In this document: positions 49,049 through 56,294 of the stretch, piece after piece
How positions within the stretch are numbered: position 1 is the stretch's first letter
Layout: each line of letters starts with the position of its first letter
Source of the DNA: Candidatus Poseidoniaceae archaeon
Lineage (GTDB): Archaea; Thermoplasmatota; Poseidoniia; Poseidoniales; Poseidoniaceae
Assembly: GCA_938030705.1 (NCBI GenBank)
Contig: CALHIR010000002.1
Span: forward strand, 66,515-130,514
DNA: 64,000 nt
Direction: 5' to 3'
Notes under the pieces: model-generated
Told to the model about the DNA's origin: nothing
The model's database searches: none
The model's input: only the letters and a program-made list of their open reading frames with translations
Translations under genes and position numbers: made by a program

Positions 49049-49372
49049 ATGGACATCACCGCCTTGACCGATGCCCAGCAGGTGCTCGGCGTCCCTCAAC
49101 CCACGCTTCTCATCCTGGGCCGGCCAACCTGCGATGATTGTCAGGCGTTCTACGGCCGCTTGCAAGGTTGGGAGCCGCCCGTCCCCCTCGAGGTGTTGAC
49201 CCTCAACCTTCGGGCGCCAGAGGGCGATGCGTTTCGGTTCGCAAATCCCTGGGTTGCCGTCATTGATTTCGTGCCGTTCAACGTGCTTTATGTGAACGGG
49301 GAGGCGGTGGATCAGTGGACCGGGGGCGACGTGACCCGCCTTGAATCGAGCCTGTCCCGTTTGGGGGCGTAA
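49049..49372 (+). CDS. Thioredoxin-like protein with CDDC motif
   Basis: 107 residues. The segment TLLILGRPTCDDCQAFYGRL is the strand and active-site helix of a thioredoxin fold, with CDDC in place of CGPC. VPFNVLYVNGEAVDQWTGGDVTRLE supplies the later strands and a cis-proline-like region (DFVPFNV). It is probably a thiol-disulfide oxidoreductase or a redox sensor in the cytoplasm. It is spaced 4 bases from the histone-fold-like gene and 2 bases from the following membrane-protein gene, so all three are likely translated together. Confidence 0.72.
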   Translation: MDITALTDAQQVLGVPQPTLLILGRPTCDDCQAFYGRLQGWEPPVPLEVLTLNLRAPEGDAFRFANPWVAVIDFVPFNVLYVNGEAVDQWTGGDVTRLESSLSRLGA

Positions 49373-49374
49373 GC

Positions 49375-50208
49375 TTGGTTCTCACGTCAATTCTGATTTC
49401 AGCCCTGCTCGCCGGTGTGGTGGCAACGGCGGTTACGGTGGCCATTGAGAAGTGGGGCGGTCTTGTCGGCGGTTTGTTGGGAACGGTTCCTTCAACCATC
49501 GTGCCGGCCGGTATTGGTATGTATCTCGCAGGCGGCGAAGACGACTTCGTCGGCAGCATGATGGTGGTGCCGCTTGGCATGTTGCTCAATGCGCTGTTTC
49601 TGGGAGCATGGCTGGTGCTTCCACGCTGGTTCTCCAAGGCCTCCCATCCGCTTCTTTTGACCTCCATCGGCGCTCTTGCCTTTTGGTGCCTCATGGGCAT
49701 GGGCGTGTGGTTTCTCCTCCAGAACACGGTCGCCGGCATCCTCCTCACGGAACAGCAATTTGCCGCCGTGGGACTGGCCCTGTTGTTCTTCATTGCGGTG
49801 TGGTTCAACCGGCGCCCTCAACCAACACCGAAAGGATCCAACGCCGTTTCCAAAACCGTGCTCTTCGCTCGAGGAAGCATGGCGGCTGCCGCCATCGGGG
49901 TGGCCGTTTGGATGGCCGGGCTCGGCTATCCGCTCTTGGCCGGTTTAGCCAGCGTTTTCCCAGCCATCTTCCTCACCAGCATGGTGGCGCTTTGGTTGGC
50001 GCAAGGCCCCACCGTTCCACAGGGAGCAGCGGGGCCGATGATGCTGGGAGGCGCCAGTGTAGCCGTGTACGCCAACATCGCCATGTGGTCGCTTCCCGCT
50101 TATGGGGCTCTGGTTGGCTCGCTCATCGCCTGGGTCGGTTCGGTGGTCGGTTGGTCGCTGCCGGCGTTTGTGGTGCTGCGCCGCCACCACGCGGGACTCA
50201 ACGATTGA
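49375..50208 (+). CDS. Polytopic membrane protein, transporter-like
   Basis: 277 residues with about eight hydrophobic segments. The two halves look alike: an N-terminal GGLLGTVPSTIVPAGIGMYLAGG and a C-terminal LAGLASVFPAIFLTSMVALWL each put a glycine/proline-rich turn inside a helix pair, suggesting an internal repeat as in small permeases. No substrate motif is seen. The start is a TTG two bases after the Trx-like stop. The end overlaps the convergent MIP18-like gene by 11 bases. Function unknown. Confidence 0.72.
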   Translation: MVLTSILISALLAGVVATAVTVAIEKWGGLVGGLLGTVPSTIVPAGIGMYLAGGEDDFVGSMMVVPLGMLLNALFLGAWLVLPRWFSKASHPLLLTSIGALAFWCLMGMGVWFLLQNTVAGILLTEQQFAAVGLALLFFIAVWFNRRPQPTPKGSNAVSKTVLFARGSMAAAAIGVAVWMAGLGYPLLAGLASVFPAIFLTSMVALWLAQGPTVPQGAAGPMMLGGASVAVYANIAMWSLPAYGALVGSLIAWVGSVVGWSLPAFVVLRRHHAGLND

Positions 50209-50494
50209 CCGCTCGGGTCCAACGAGGCGCGGCTGGAATGTCCACCACTTGCAGTTGCACGAAGGTCACGCCTTTGACCTCCGTCAAGCGCTTGCGCAAG
50301 GCATCCAAATCAAGCAAGCAACAGGGGCAGTGGGGCCGTGAGGGTTTGACCGTCAAGTTCACTTCGCCGTCTTCGGCGATGTCGATGTGTTGAACGATGT
50401 CAAGCTCGGGGTAGGGTTTGGTATCGTGAGGGTCGGTCCACGACGATAGCACGCGAGCGACCCGTCGTTGGAGGGCCACGTGCTTCCGTCCCAT
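50198..50494 (-). CDS. MIP18/DUF59-like protein with CPCC
   Basis: 98 residues. PELDIVQHIDIAEDGEVNLTVKP and HCPCCLLDLDALRKRL, ending VKGVTFVQLQVVDIP, match the fold of MIP18/PaaD/DUF59 proteins: a strand pair, a cysteine-containing turn and a helix leading to a final strand. DUF59 proteins aid iron-sulfur cluster assembly or oxygenase maturation. The CPCC turn would suit metal binding, but the family's usual single conserved cysteine arrangement is altered, so the assignment is moderate. It is the gene after xseB in the same direction, 9 bases away. Confidence 0.6.
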   Translation of the reverse strand: MGRKHVALQRRVARVLSSWTDPHDTKPYPELDIVQHIDIAEDGEVNLTVKPSRPHCPCCLLDLDALRKRLTEVKGVTFVQLQVVDIPAAPRWTRAVNR

Positions 50495-50503
50495 GCCAAC
50501 CCC

Positions 50504-50725
50504 TCAGTCGTCTTCCTTCACCAAGGCTTCGGCTTCATCGAGTCGCATCTCAGCCAAACGCCCTTCCACCTCGCCAAGTTCTTCCTTGCAGCGCTTGAGC
50601 AAGGTCGTTCCTTCCTCAAACATGGCCAAGGTCTCGTCGAGGTTTTTTCCTCCTCGCTCCAGCTGGGTCACAAGGTCTTCCAAACGTCGTAAGGCTTCGT
50701 CATAGGTCATCGTTTCTTCGGTCAT
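50504..50725 (-). CDS. xseB: Exodeoxyribonuclease VII small subunit
   Basis: 73 residues, the usual size. MTYDEALRRLEDLVTQLERG and LDETLAMFEEGTTLLKRC are the classical XseB helices, and the acidic C terminus is normal. XseB wraps XseA to build the single-strand DNA exonuclease. Its ATG overlaps the xseA stop by 4 bases, so the two subunits are translationally coupled, with the large subunit first. Confidence 0.92.
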   Translation of the reverse strand: MTEETMTYDEALRRLEDLVTQLERGGKNLDETLAMFEEGTTLLKRCKEELGEVEGRLAEMRLDEAEALVKEDD

Positions 50726-51984
50726 CGTTCATCCTCCAGGGGTTCAATCGTGTGCACGTCGGCGGCGGCTTGGCCGTCGGCGAATTGGAGTTGGATGGTT
50801 TGCCCTTCTTTCAGGTTCGTCACGTCGGAGATGACCGCCCCTGTCTCGTCTTGGACCATGGAGTAGCCGCGTTCCAACACCCGTTTTGGGTGGGCAGCGT
50901 TCAAGGTCGCTTCAAGTTGGGCCAAACGCTGTTGGCGGCGTGAAACGGCCGTTTCCATGCTTCGCTGCATACGGTGGTTGAGCCGGCTTAGTCGTTCTTT
51001 GGCCGAGTAGATCCCTTTGCCGGGTGCGTGGCGCAATTGGTTGGCCAGAAGCGAAAGGTGCTGGCGCAACTCCTGCAAACGTCGTTGCATGGCGCCTTTA
51101 ATGCGAACATCAAATTCGTCGAGCAATTGAACCATGGCTTGTCGTTCAGGAATAAGCCGCTCGATGGCGTTGGACGGGGTGGAGGCTCGAACATCCGCAA
51201 CGAGGTCAGAGACCAGGTGGTCTTGTTCGTGGCCCACGGCTGAAATGATGGGCACGGTGCTGGCGAGAATGGCCCGCACCACCGGCTCAAGGTTGAACGC
51301 CCACAGGTCTTCGGGCGAACCGCCACCTCGCCCCACGATGACGGCATCCACGGGTGGCAGGCCGAGTCGTTGGGCTACCTCGGGGCGTGCAAGGGCGCGG
51401 GTTACGGCCAAGCCTCGGACGATCTCCCTGGCGGCGTGTTCGCCCTGAACGAGCACCTCGATGACGGTGGTTCGCAGACCCGGCCATCGGTCGGCCATGA
51501 GTTGACGCATGTCGGACAGGGCCGCTGAATCGGCCCCGGTGACGATGGCCACGTGCTTTGGCAGCAACGGCAACCTGCGCGAGGGAAGGTCGAGTGAGCC
51601 TTCTGTTCGGAGCGTCTCAATGAGTTGTCGCTTCGCTTCCTCCATGGCGCCCAGCGTTTGGACGGGCTGGATGCGAGCGACCACGATTTGCAGGCGCCCT
51701 CGCTTCGGCCAAACGTCAACGCTGCCGATGATGATGACCTCGCTGCCGATCTTGATGGCAGGGTCCACCGTTAGACGGGCACTGCGCCACATGACACAAT
51801 CCATCTGCCCGTCATCGTCTCGCAGCGTGAAGTAGATGTTTCCGTTGTGGACACTCCAGGAAGAGACTTCACCCTGCAGGGCCTGATGCTGAAAAAGCGG
51901 GTCGTTCTTGACCGTGTGTTGGACCAGTCGGGCGAACTGTCCGATGGGCAGCGGGCCCGTCGTCGTTTCATGGCCCGCTGACAT
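50722..51984 (-). CDS. xseA: Exodeoxyribonuclease VII large subunit
   Basis: 420 residues. The N terminus is an OB-fold (LQGEVSSWSVHNGNIYFTLRDD and VWPKRGRLQIVVARIQP). The catalytic core has VAIVTGADSAALSDM, VDAVIVGRGGGSPEDLWAFN and ISAVGHEQDHLVSDLVADVR, the motifs of XseA, followed by a long coiled-coil helical region that binds XseB. Together they cut single-stranded DNA into oligonucleotides in repair. The pair is widespread in bacteria and patchy in archaea. Confidence 0.94.
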   Translation of the reverse strand: MSAGHETTTGPLPIGQFARLVQHTVKNDPLFQHQALQGEVSSWSVHNGNIYFTLRDDDGQMDCVMWRSARLTVDPAIKIGSEVIIIGSVDVWPKRGRLQIVVARIQPVQTLGAMEEAKRQLIETLRTEGSLDLPSRRLPLLPKHVAIVTGADSAALSDMRQLMADRWPGLRTTVIEVLVQGEHAAREIVRGLAVTRALARPEVAQRLGLPPVDAVIVGRGGGSPEDLWAFNLEPVVRAILASTVPIISAVGHEQDHLVSDLVADVRASTPSNAIERLIPERQAMVQLLDEFDVRIKGAMQRRLQELRQHLSLLANQLRHAPGKGIYSAKERLSRLNHRMQRSMETAVSRRQQRLAQLEATLNAAHPKRVLERGYSMVQDETGAVISDVTNLKEGQTIQLQFADGQAAADVHTIEPLEDER

Positions 51985-52034
51985 GGTTGCAAAGGGTCGT
52001 CAAGGGTTCTTGAAGCATCGGGCTTCGAAGTTTG

Positions 52035-52235
52035 TCATGGCGTTCCCTCTTCGCTGGCCGGTTGTGTCGCTTCGTCCCTGTCCCGTTTTCGCATCAACCG
52101 CTCGTGCGCTTGACGTGCTTCCACTTCCTTCAGTTTGAGTCGGATGCGGGATTTGAGGAACATGACCACGATGACGATGGCGATCAAGTCCACCAGCAGG
52201 ATGAGCCAGGTGCTGGCCGTCAAGTTCCCGAACAT
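52035..52235 (-). CDS. Small single-helix membrane protein
   Basis: 66 residues: one N-terminal membrane helix (WLILLVDLIAIVIVVMFL) and a charged helical tail rich in Arg, Lys and Glu (KLKEVEARQAHERLMRKRDRD). It lies between the ferredoxin and xseA genes on the same strand, 9 bases after the ferredoxin stop. Function unknown. Confidence 0.6.
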   Translation of the reverse strand: MFGNLTASTWLILLVDLIAIVIVVMFLKSRIRLKLKEVEARQAHERLMRKRDRDEATQPASEEGTP

Positions 52236-52244
52236 GACGTCCCC

Positions 52245-52592
52245 TCAAATCGGTGGGCGGATGTCAATGTCCACATCGCCGCGAGGCTTGCCAATGCAAC
52301 CGAGTCGAGCCCCTTCTTCCACCAACCAATCGTCAAGGCCGGGGGGGAGCACTTCAGGAAGCGGGACCTCACCGAGGATGAGGCTGACCATGCAGGTGCC
52401 ACAGGTGCCGGAGGTGCAGTTGGTTGGCAATTTGATGCCACAGGCTTCGGCGTGATCAACGATGGTCTCGCCCGGATTGACGGCGCATTGCCCGAGCAGG
52501 TGTGGGCCTTTCAAGAAGCGAATAACCGGGGCGGGAGGCGTGTCGGCTTTAGGTTCCGCATCGGCGGTCAGGGAAGCCGGACTTGCGGACAT
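52245..52592 (-). CDS. 2Fe-2S ferredoxin
   Basis: 115 residues. The cluster loop NCTSGTCGTC gives C-x4-C-x2-C and the fourth cysteine follows in LGCIGKP, the plant/bacterial-type 2Fe-2S pattern. The surrounding AVNPGETIVDHAEACGIKLP is the usual strand before the loop. A 25-residue Ala/Pro-rich N-terminal extension precedes the domain. It is an electron carrier; its redox partner is not in the immediate neighbourhood. Confidence 0.88.
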   Translation of the reverse strand: MSASPASLTADAEPKADTPPAPVIRFLKGPHLLGQCAVNPGETIVDHAEACGIKLPTNCTSGTCGTCMVSLILGEVPLPEVLPPGLDDWLVEEGARLGCIGKPRGDVDIDIRPPI

Positions 52593-52602
52593 GGGCGACG
52601 CC

Positions 52603-53688
52603 TCAACGTGCTTTTTCTCGGGTCCAACGGCCGGTTTGCTTGTTGAAGAACAGGCCGGCCTTCTTCATCCACTTGTTGAATTTGGTCGCACCGGCTCCCG
52701 TTCGCAGAATGAAGTCTTCACGGTCTTCTTGGGCTTGGATGTAATCCTTGGCCGCAAGCGTTTGGTCAATCCAGTCGTTGATGTCCATGAGGCCTCCGGC
52801 GACCACGCTTTCTTCGACCACGCGGGTCATTTCATCGGCGGTGGCGCCGGTCTGCTCAAGGTCCTTGCGAATGAGATCGGAGACGGAGGAGAAGTCCATG
52901 CTGGCCGGCTTGGGAGGTACTGGATTTCGTGGTGGTCTATCGGGGTCGATGACGATGCGCCTCTCGTCGAGGATGGTCTCCACGTTCAAGGCAAGGTCGG
53001 GGGTGAAACTCGTTTCGCATTCCCAGCAGATGAAGGCCCATGCGTCGGGCTGGTCAGGGTCGCGCGATTGGCGAGGGTCAAGTTCATCACCGCATTCAGG
53101 GCAGGCGTGGAAAATCAAACCAGGAACGTGTTGTCGGCGAAAGTCAACGATGTCCTGCGGCGTGCCTTCCAGTTCCAGCATCTCGTGGTCTCGAGCGGCT
53201 TCAAGACCACGGGTTTCGAGCTGGTCTCGAATCTTGACCTTCTGGTCGTCCTTCCCTTCGTCGTGAAGGTTATTCTCCAGTTTAACGATGAGTTCCACGG
53301 TCTTACCGAGTCGGTTCATGATGAGTTTCTGAGCACGGAAGGCTTCGACCTTGGCGATCTTCAAGCGTTCTTTTTGTTCAGCCAATTCAGCGAGAACGTC
53401 TTTCTGTTTTCGCTGGAATTTCATCTCTTCAATGCGGGATTCCTGCTTCTTTTCAGGAGCGAGAACTTTGGAGAGAAAGCGTTCTTTGCCGTGGGACTGT
53501 GGGCCAGCGGTGATGATTTCAATGACACCCTGAGCGATTTCTTCTTTCAACCCGTAGTTCTCAACGAGCATCGCTTTGTCGATTTTCTTCAAATCGCCAA
53601 TTTTCAAGCCCGCATCGGCCAGTTGGTTCGCCGTGGTATCGTCAATACCTCGGCGGAGCAATGCAAGATAGGTGTCCTTCTTTGCCAT
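52603..53688 (-). CDS. Helix-hairpin-helix, coiled-coil and zinc-ribbon protein of unknown function
   Basis: 361 residues. N-terminal helical segment with a helix-hairpin-helix-like element (YLALLRRGIDDTTANQLADA and GLKIGDLKKID). A strongly charged coiled coil follows (about residues 70-150: KQKDVLAELAEQKERLKIAK). Then a zinc ribbon with CPECGD and CWECET about 32 residues apart, and a helical C terminus. DNA or RNA binding is likely from the module mix. No family recognised; the module order suggests a structural or repair factor. Confidence 0.72.
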   Translation of the reverse strand: MAKKDTYLALLRRGIDDTTANQLADAGLKIGDLKKIDKAMLVENYGLKEEIAQGVIEIITAGPQSHGKERFLSKVLAPEKKQESRIEEMKFQRKQKDVLAELAEQKERLKIAKVEAFRAQKLIMNRLGKTVELIVKLENNLHDEGKDDQKVKIRDQLETRGLEAARDHEMLELEGTPQDIVDFRRQHVPGLIFHACPECGDELDPRQSRDPDQPDAWAFICWECETSFTPDLALNVETILDERRIVIDPDRPPRNPVPPKPASMDFSSVSDLIRKDLEQTGATADEMTRVVEESVVAGGLMDINDWIDQTLAAKDYIQAQEDREDFILRTGAGATKFNKWMKKAGLFFNKQTGRWTREKAR

Positions 53689-53777
53689 ACAAATCCCCCC
53701 GACAAGTTGAGGCGAGCAGACACTCCTAAGAAAAGTCTCTCCCCAAACCGTTCATTCATTCGACCCGTCTTGAAGGT

Positions 53778-54653
53778 TCAAGCTTCTTCTTCACAGGAGG
53801 CAAAATCAACGCCTAAATCGGCCCACTCGTCCAGTTCCAAAGTTTCCGGTCTTCGCTGAAGTCTCGGGTCGTGCTCCAATGAGGCATAGGCTCGTTTCCA
53901 GCGGGTGGCGTGCCAGCCCGGAATGCGACTCAGGCGTCGCGGCGGGCTGCGGAGCGTGCGCTTGAGTTTCTTCCGTCGCTGTTCAAACGCCGCCCGAATC
54001 ATTTGAACCAACAACCGCCGGTCGCAAGGCCATTCTTCGTCGTGCGGCGTCATGCGAAGCAAGCGAGAATGGACTTTTGGCATCGGCGAAAAGGCGTGGG
54101 GGCCAACCCGCTCGCCCAAGTCCGCCTCGAAGTCCAGGGCGACGACCATGCCGAGGGAGCCCACATCGCTTTCGTATTCCATGACAACCCGCTCGGCAAA
54201 TTCCTCTTGGACGAGCATCACGATGTCTTGTAGCGGGCTGGTTTTCGGGTTCCGATGGTACCGGGTGATGACGTCGATAAGCGGTGAGGAAATTTGGTAG
54301 GGGATGTTGGCGACGACCCGGGTGATATCGGTGGGCCACGAGACCTGAAGGGCATCGCCTTCCAAGAGCGTCAGGGTTTCTTCGGCAATGGCGTCGGCAA
54401 ACACCGAACGTAGGTGTTCACATGCTCCGCTATCAAGTTCGATAGCCGTGACTTTGCACCCTTGAGAAAGAAGCACCTCCGTCAGTGTTCCCGGACCGGG
54501 TCCAATTTCCAGCACGTGGTCTTCAACGTCGACTTCTGCCCATTCAACGGTGCGCTCGAGGACATCATCGTGGACGAGGAAGTGTTGGCCCAAGGCCTTG
54601 TTGAACGGTTGTTTGGCGCGGAGAGCATCAACGAGGCGCCGAGCGCCCTTCAT
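53778..54653 (-). CDS. rsmA: 16S rRNA dimethyladenosine transferase KsgA/Dim1
   Basis: 291 residues. ALGQHFLVHDDVLERTV is the opening of KsgA; the SAM loop is LEIGPGPGTLTE; the catalytic motif is ANIPYQISSPLI. The enzyme dimethylates two adjacent adenines near the 3' end of 16S rRNA during small-subunit assembly. A basic C-terminal domain (RRKKLKRTLRSPPRRLSR) follows. Its start overlaps the end of the DUF655 gene by 4 bases; the string L21e, Rpo4, DUF655, KsgA is conserved in Euryarchaeota. Confidence 0.93.
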   Translation of the reverse strand: MKGARRLVDALRAKQPFNKALGQHFLVHDDVLERTVEWAEVDVEDHVLEIGPGPGTLTEVLLSQGCKVTAIELDSGACEHLRSVFADAIAEETLTLLEGDALQVSWPTDITRVVANIPYQISSPLIDVITRYHRNPKTSPLQDIVMLVQEEFAERVVMEYESDVGSLGMVVALDFEADLGERVGPHAFSPMPKVHSRLLRMTPHDEEWPCDRRLLVQMIRAAFEQRRKKLKRTLRSPPRRLSRIPGWHATRWKRAYASLEHDPRLQRRPETLELDEWADLGVDFASCEEEA

Positions 54654-55498
54654 GCTGCCACCGGGAGAAGAAGTTCAGAGAGCCGAGGAATGAGCGCTTT
54701 GTCTTCAATCTCTTCAACGAAACGCTGGGCCAAGAGTTCAGCGCCCTTGATCTTCGCCAGCGCGTTGAGTTCGTCCATGGAAGCGAACATGCCAACTTGG
54801 TCTCGTGCCTTCACCATGTTGCGAGCCTTCACCGGGCCGACGTCAGGCAGCAGTTCGAAGGCGTGTTGCTTGAGCGACATGGGCCCTGCTTTGTTGTAGA
54901 ATTCATCCACAAAGTACTGAGCATGTTCTTCAATGAAGCGTTGCACCAAGGTGGGCAAATCCTGTCGTGCCATGTTGGACATTTTATCCAGGTGGGCCAT
55001 GCCAATGATCGCAGCGACACGGTTCCGCTTGGAGGCGTCCTTGCCGATGTAAATGCGCTCGTTGATGGCCATGAGGTCGCTTCCTTTGAGTTTCAGGCGG
55101 CAGAACGCCAGGCTTTTTTCGGCCATGGCGGTGGCGATGCCAGTACCTGTGTCATGCTCGAGAATACGGGCGTGCGTTTCGTCTTTGAGCGCTTCCGGTT
55201 CAGGGCGAGGTTGGTCTCGGCGCCCTTGACCACGCCCACCTTGACCACGCCCACCTTGTCGTCCGCCCCGCTGACCGCCACGTTGTCCACCGCCCTGTCG
55301 GCGAGGTTGACCTTGGCCGGAACGGCCGCCACCTTGACGGGGCTGTTGCGTAGGGTCGGGCTTGGGCTGAGGTTTAGGGACCTCATTTCGACCCGTTGCC
55401 GTCTTTAACTTGTACTTTGAAAGGTCGGGAGAGGCCGCTTTCTTTTTCGGACCGGAGGGGGTCTTGATTTGGCGCCTTCGCCGTGGGTCTGACATCAA
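54650..55498 (-). CDS. DUF655 protein with RGG-rich N terminus
   Basis: 282 residues. Residues about 95-282 match DUF655: RILEHDTGTGIATAMAEKSL, ERIYIGKD, LPTLVQRFIEEHAQYFVDEF and FELLPDVGPVKARNMVKARD, the last a helix-hairpin-helix. The first 95 residues are Arg/Gly/Gln-rich (for example GGRQGGRGQGGRGQGRRD), encoded partly by a 15-base tandem repeat, and resemble an RGG RNA-binding tail. DUF655 function is unknown, but it travels with ribosome and RNA polymerase genes. Met at residue 2 is an equally good start. Confidence 0.87.
   Translation of the reverse strand: MMSDPRRRRQIKTPSGPKKKAASPDLSKYKLKTATGRNEVPKPQPKPDPTQQPRQGGGRSGQGQPRRQGGGQRGGQRGGRQGGRGQGGRGQGRRDQPRPEPEALKDETHARILEHDTGTGIATAMAEKSLAFCRLKLKGSDLMAINERIYIGKDASKRNRVAAIIGMAHLDKMSNMARQDLPTLVQRFIEEHAQYFVDEFYNKAGPMSLKQHAFELLPDVGPVKARNMVKARDQVGMFASMDELNALAKIKGAELLAQRFVEEIEDKALIPRLSELLLPVAA
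55224..55258. repeat. 15-base tandem repeat in the DUF655 gene
   Basis: CCTTGACCACGCCCA occurs in full at 55224-55238 and 55239-55253, followed by a partial third copy. It encodes part of the Gly/Arg/Gln-rich N-terminal region. Confidence 0.85.
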
Positions 55499-55527
55499 AC
55501 ATCACCTGTTGGGAGATGCGAAACGCA

Positions 55528-55881
55528 TCAAATGACTTGGCGCACAATCTCGAGAACAGCATCAATTTCGCTGTCTTCAATCACAATGCGCTTGGAACTG
55601 AACACCGCTTTCACGTCATCGACGGTGGCGGGCATGAGTTCGGCGAGTTTGGCGGCGAGTTCAGGGTGCTTGGCCAACGTTTCAACATCGAGGAGTTTGG
55701 TTCGAAGTTCTTCAAACACTTCGGGCTGGGTTGAGACACCGTTGCGGGCTTCGCTGGCGGCCCATTCGGCGTGTTGCAAGGCCCACTTTTGTTCATACTT
55801 GAGCGTGCCACGGCGCTCTTGAGCGTCGTACAGCATCTCACGGACGGTGGCGAAATCCAGGAATCTCTCTTCTTCGGTCAT
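55528..55881 (-). CDS. rpo4: DNA-directed RNA polymerase subunit Rpo4 (RpoF/Rpb4)
   Basis: 117 residues from the ATG at 55881. FLDFATVREMLYDAQERRG and the mid segment KHPELAAKLAELMPATVDDV, then VFSSKRIVIEDSEIDAVLEIV, match archaeal RpoF, which with Rpo7 forms the polymerase stalk. It lies between L21e and DUF655, the normal euryarchaeal neighbourhood. A few codons upstream could also start it, overlapping the L21e stop. Confidence 0.9.
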   Translation of the reverse strand: MTEEERFLDFATVREMLYDAQERRGTLKYEQKWALQHAEWAASEARNGVSTQPEVFEELRTKLLDVETLAKHPELAAKLAELMPATVDDVKAVFSSKRIVIEDSEIDAVLEIVRQVI

Positions 55882-55891
55882 GGTGCATCCC

Positions 55892-56182
55892 TCATTCAAG
55901 TGGGCGGAGGTGCTCTGGGCGAGCGATCACGGTCTTCTGCATGTTGCCGTCCTTGACAGCAACAATCCATGCCACACCTTGGCGCTTCGTGATGAAGCCG
56001 GTGCGACCGTGGAAGCGGCGGTGAGGCATGCCACCTTGCTGACCACCGTCGAGGACGATAGCGACGCGGTCGCCTTCCTCGTACTGGTGCATCACGCGGC
56101 GGATATTCAAGCGGCTGCGCTGGTTCTTTCGTCGTCGCAAAATGCTACGAGTTCCGACTCGCTGACCCTTTGAGCGCTTCAT
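55892..56182 (-). CDS. rpl21e: 50S ribosomal protein L21e
   Basis: 96 residues, the expected size. VMHQYEEGDRVAIVLDGG and MPHRRFHGRTGFITKRQGVAWIVAV are the L21e core, after a basic Arg-rich N terminus. A strong AAGGAGG sequence lies 8 bases upstream of the ATG and a TATA box is further upstream. Confidence 0.94.
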   Translation of the reverse strand: MKRSKGQRVGTRSILRRRKNQRSRLNIRRVMHQYEEGDRVAIVLDGGQQGGMPHRRFHGRTGFITKRQGVAWIVAVKDGNMQKTVIARPEHLRPLE

Positions 56183-56190
56183 TTTTTTCG

Positions 56191-56197
56191 CCTCCTT
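56191..56197 (-). promoter_or_regulatory. Ribosome binding site of rpl21e
   Basis: AAGGAGG on the minus strand, 8 bases before the L21e ATG, a near-perfect Shine-Dalgarno. Unlike genes with leaderless transcripts, this gene shows clear ribosome-binding spacing. Confidence 0.7.
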
Positions 56198-56252
56198 CGT
56201 CCCAAATCAGCGCAAGCGCATCTTCGGAGCAAGTTGCCGACCCACCTTCCCC

Positions 56253-56260
56253 ATATAAGC
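56253..56260 (-). promoter_or_regulatory. TATA box of the rpl21e operon
   Basis: GCTTATAT lies 71-78 bases upstream of the L21e ATG. Transcription about 25 bases downstream would give a leader of about 45 bases that includes the Shine-Dalgarno. Confidence 0.55.
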
Positions 56261-56294
56261 ACCGCGACGGGAACGAGCGGCCTCAAACAGCGGC

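Noticed and set aside
52462-53859. 465-residue plus-strand frame
   Set aside because: Antisense to the ferredoxin, coiled-coil zinc protein and intergenic region; composition is a Phe/Leu-rich shadow.
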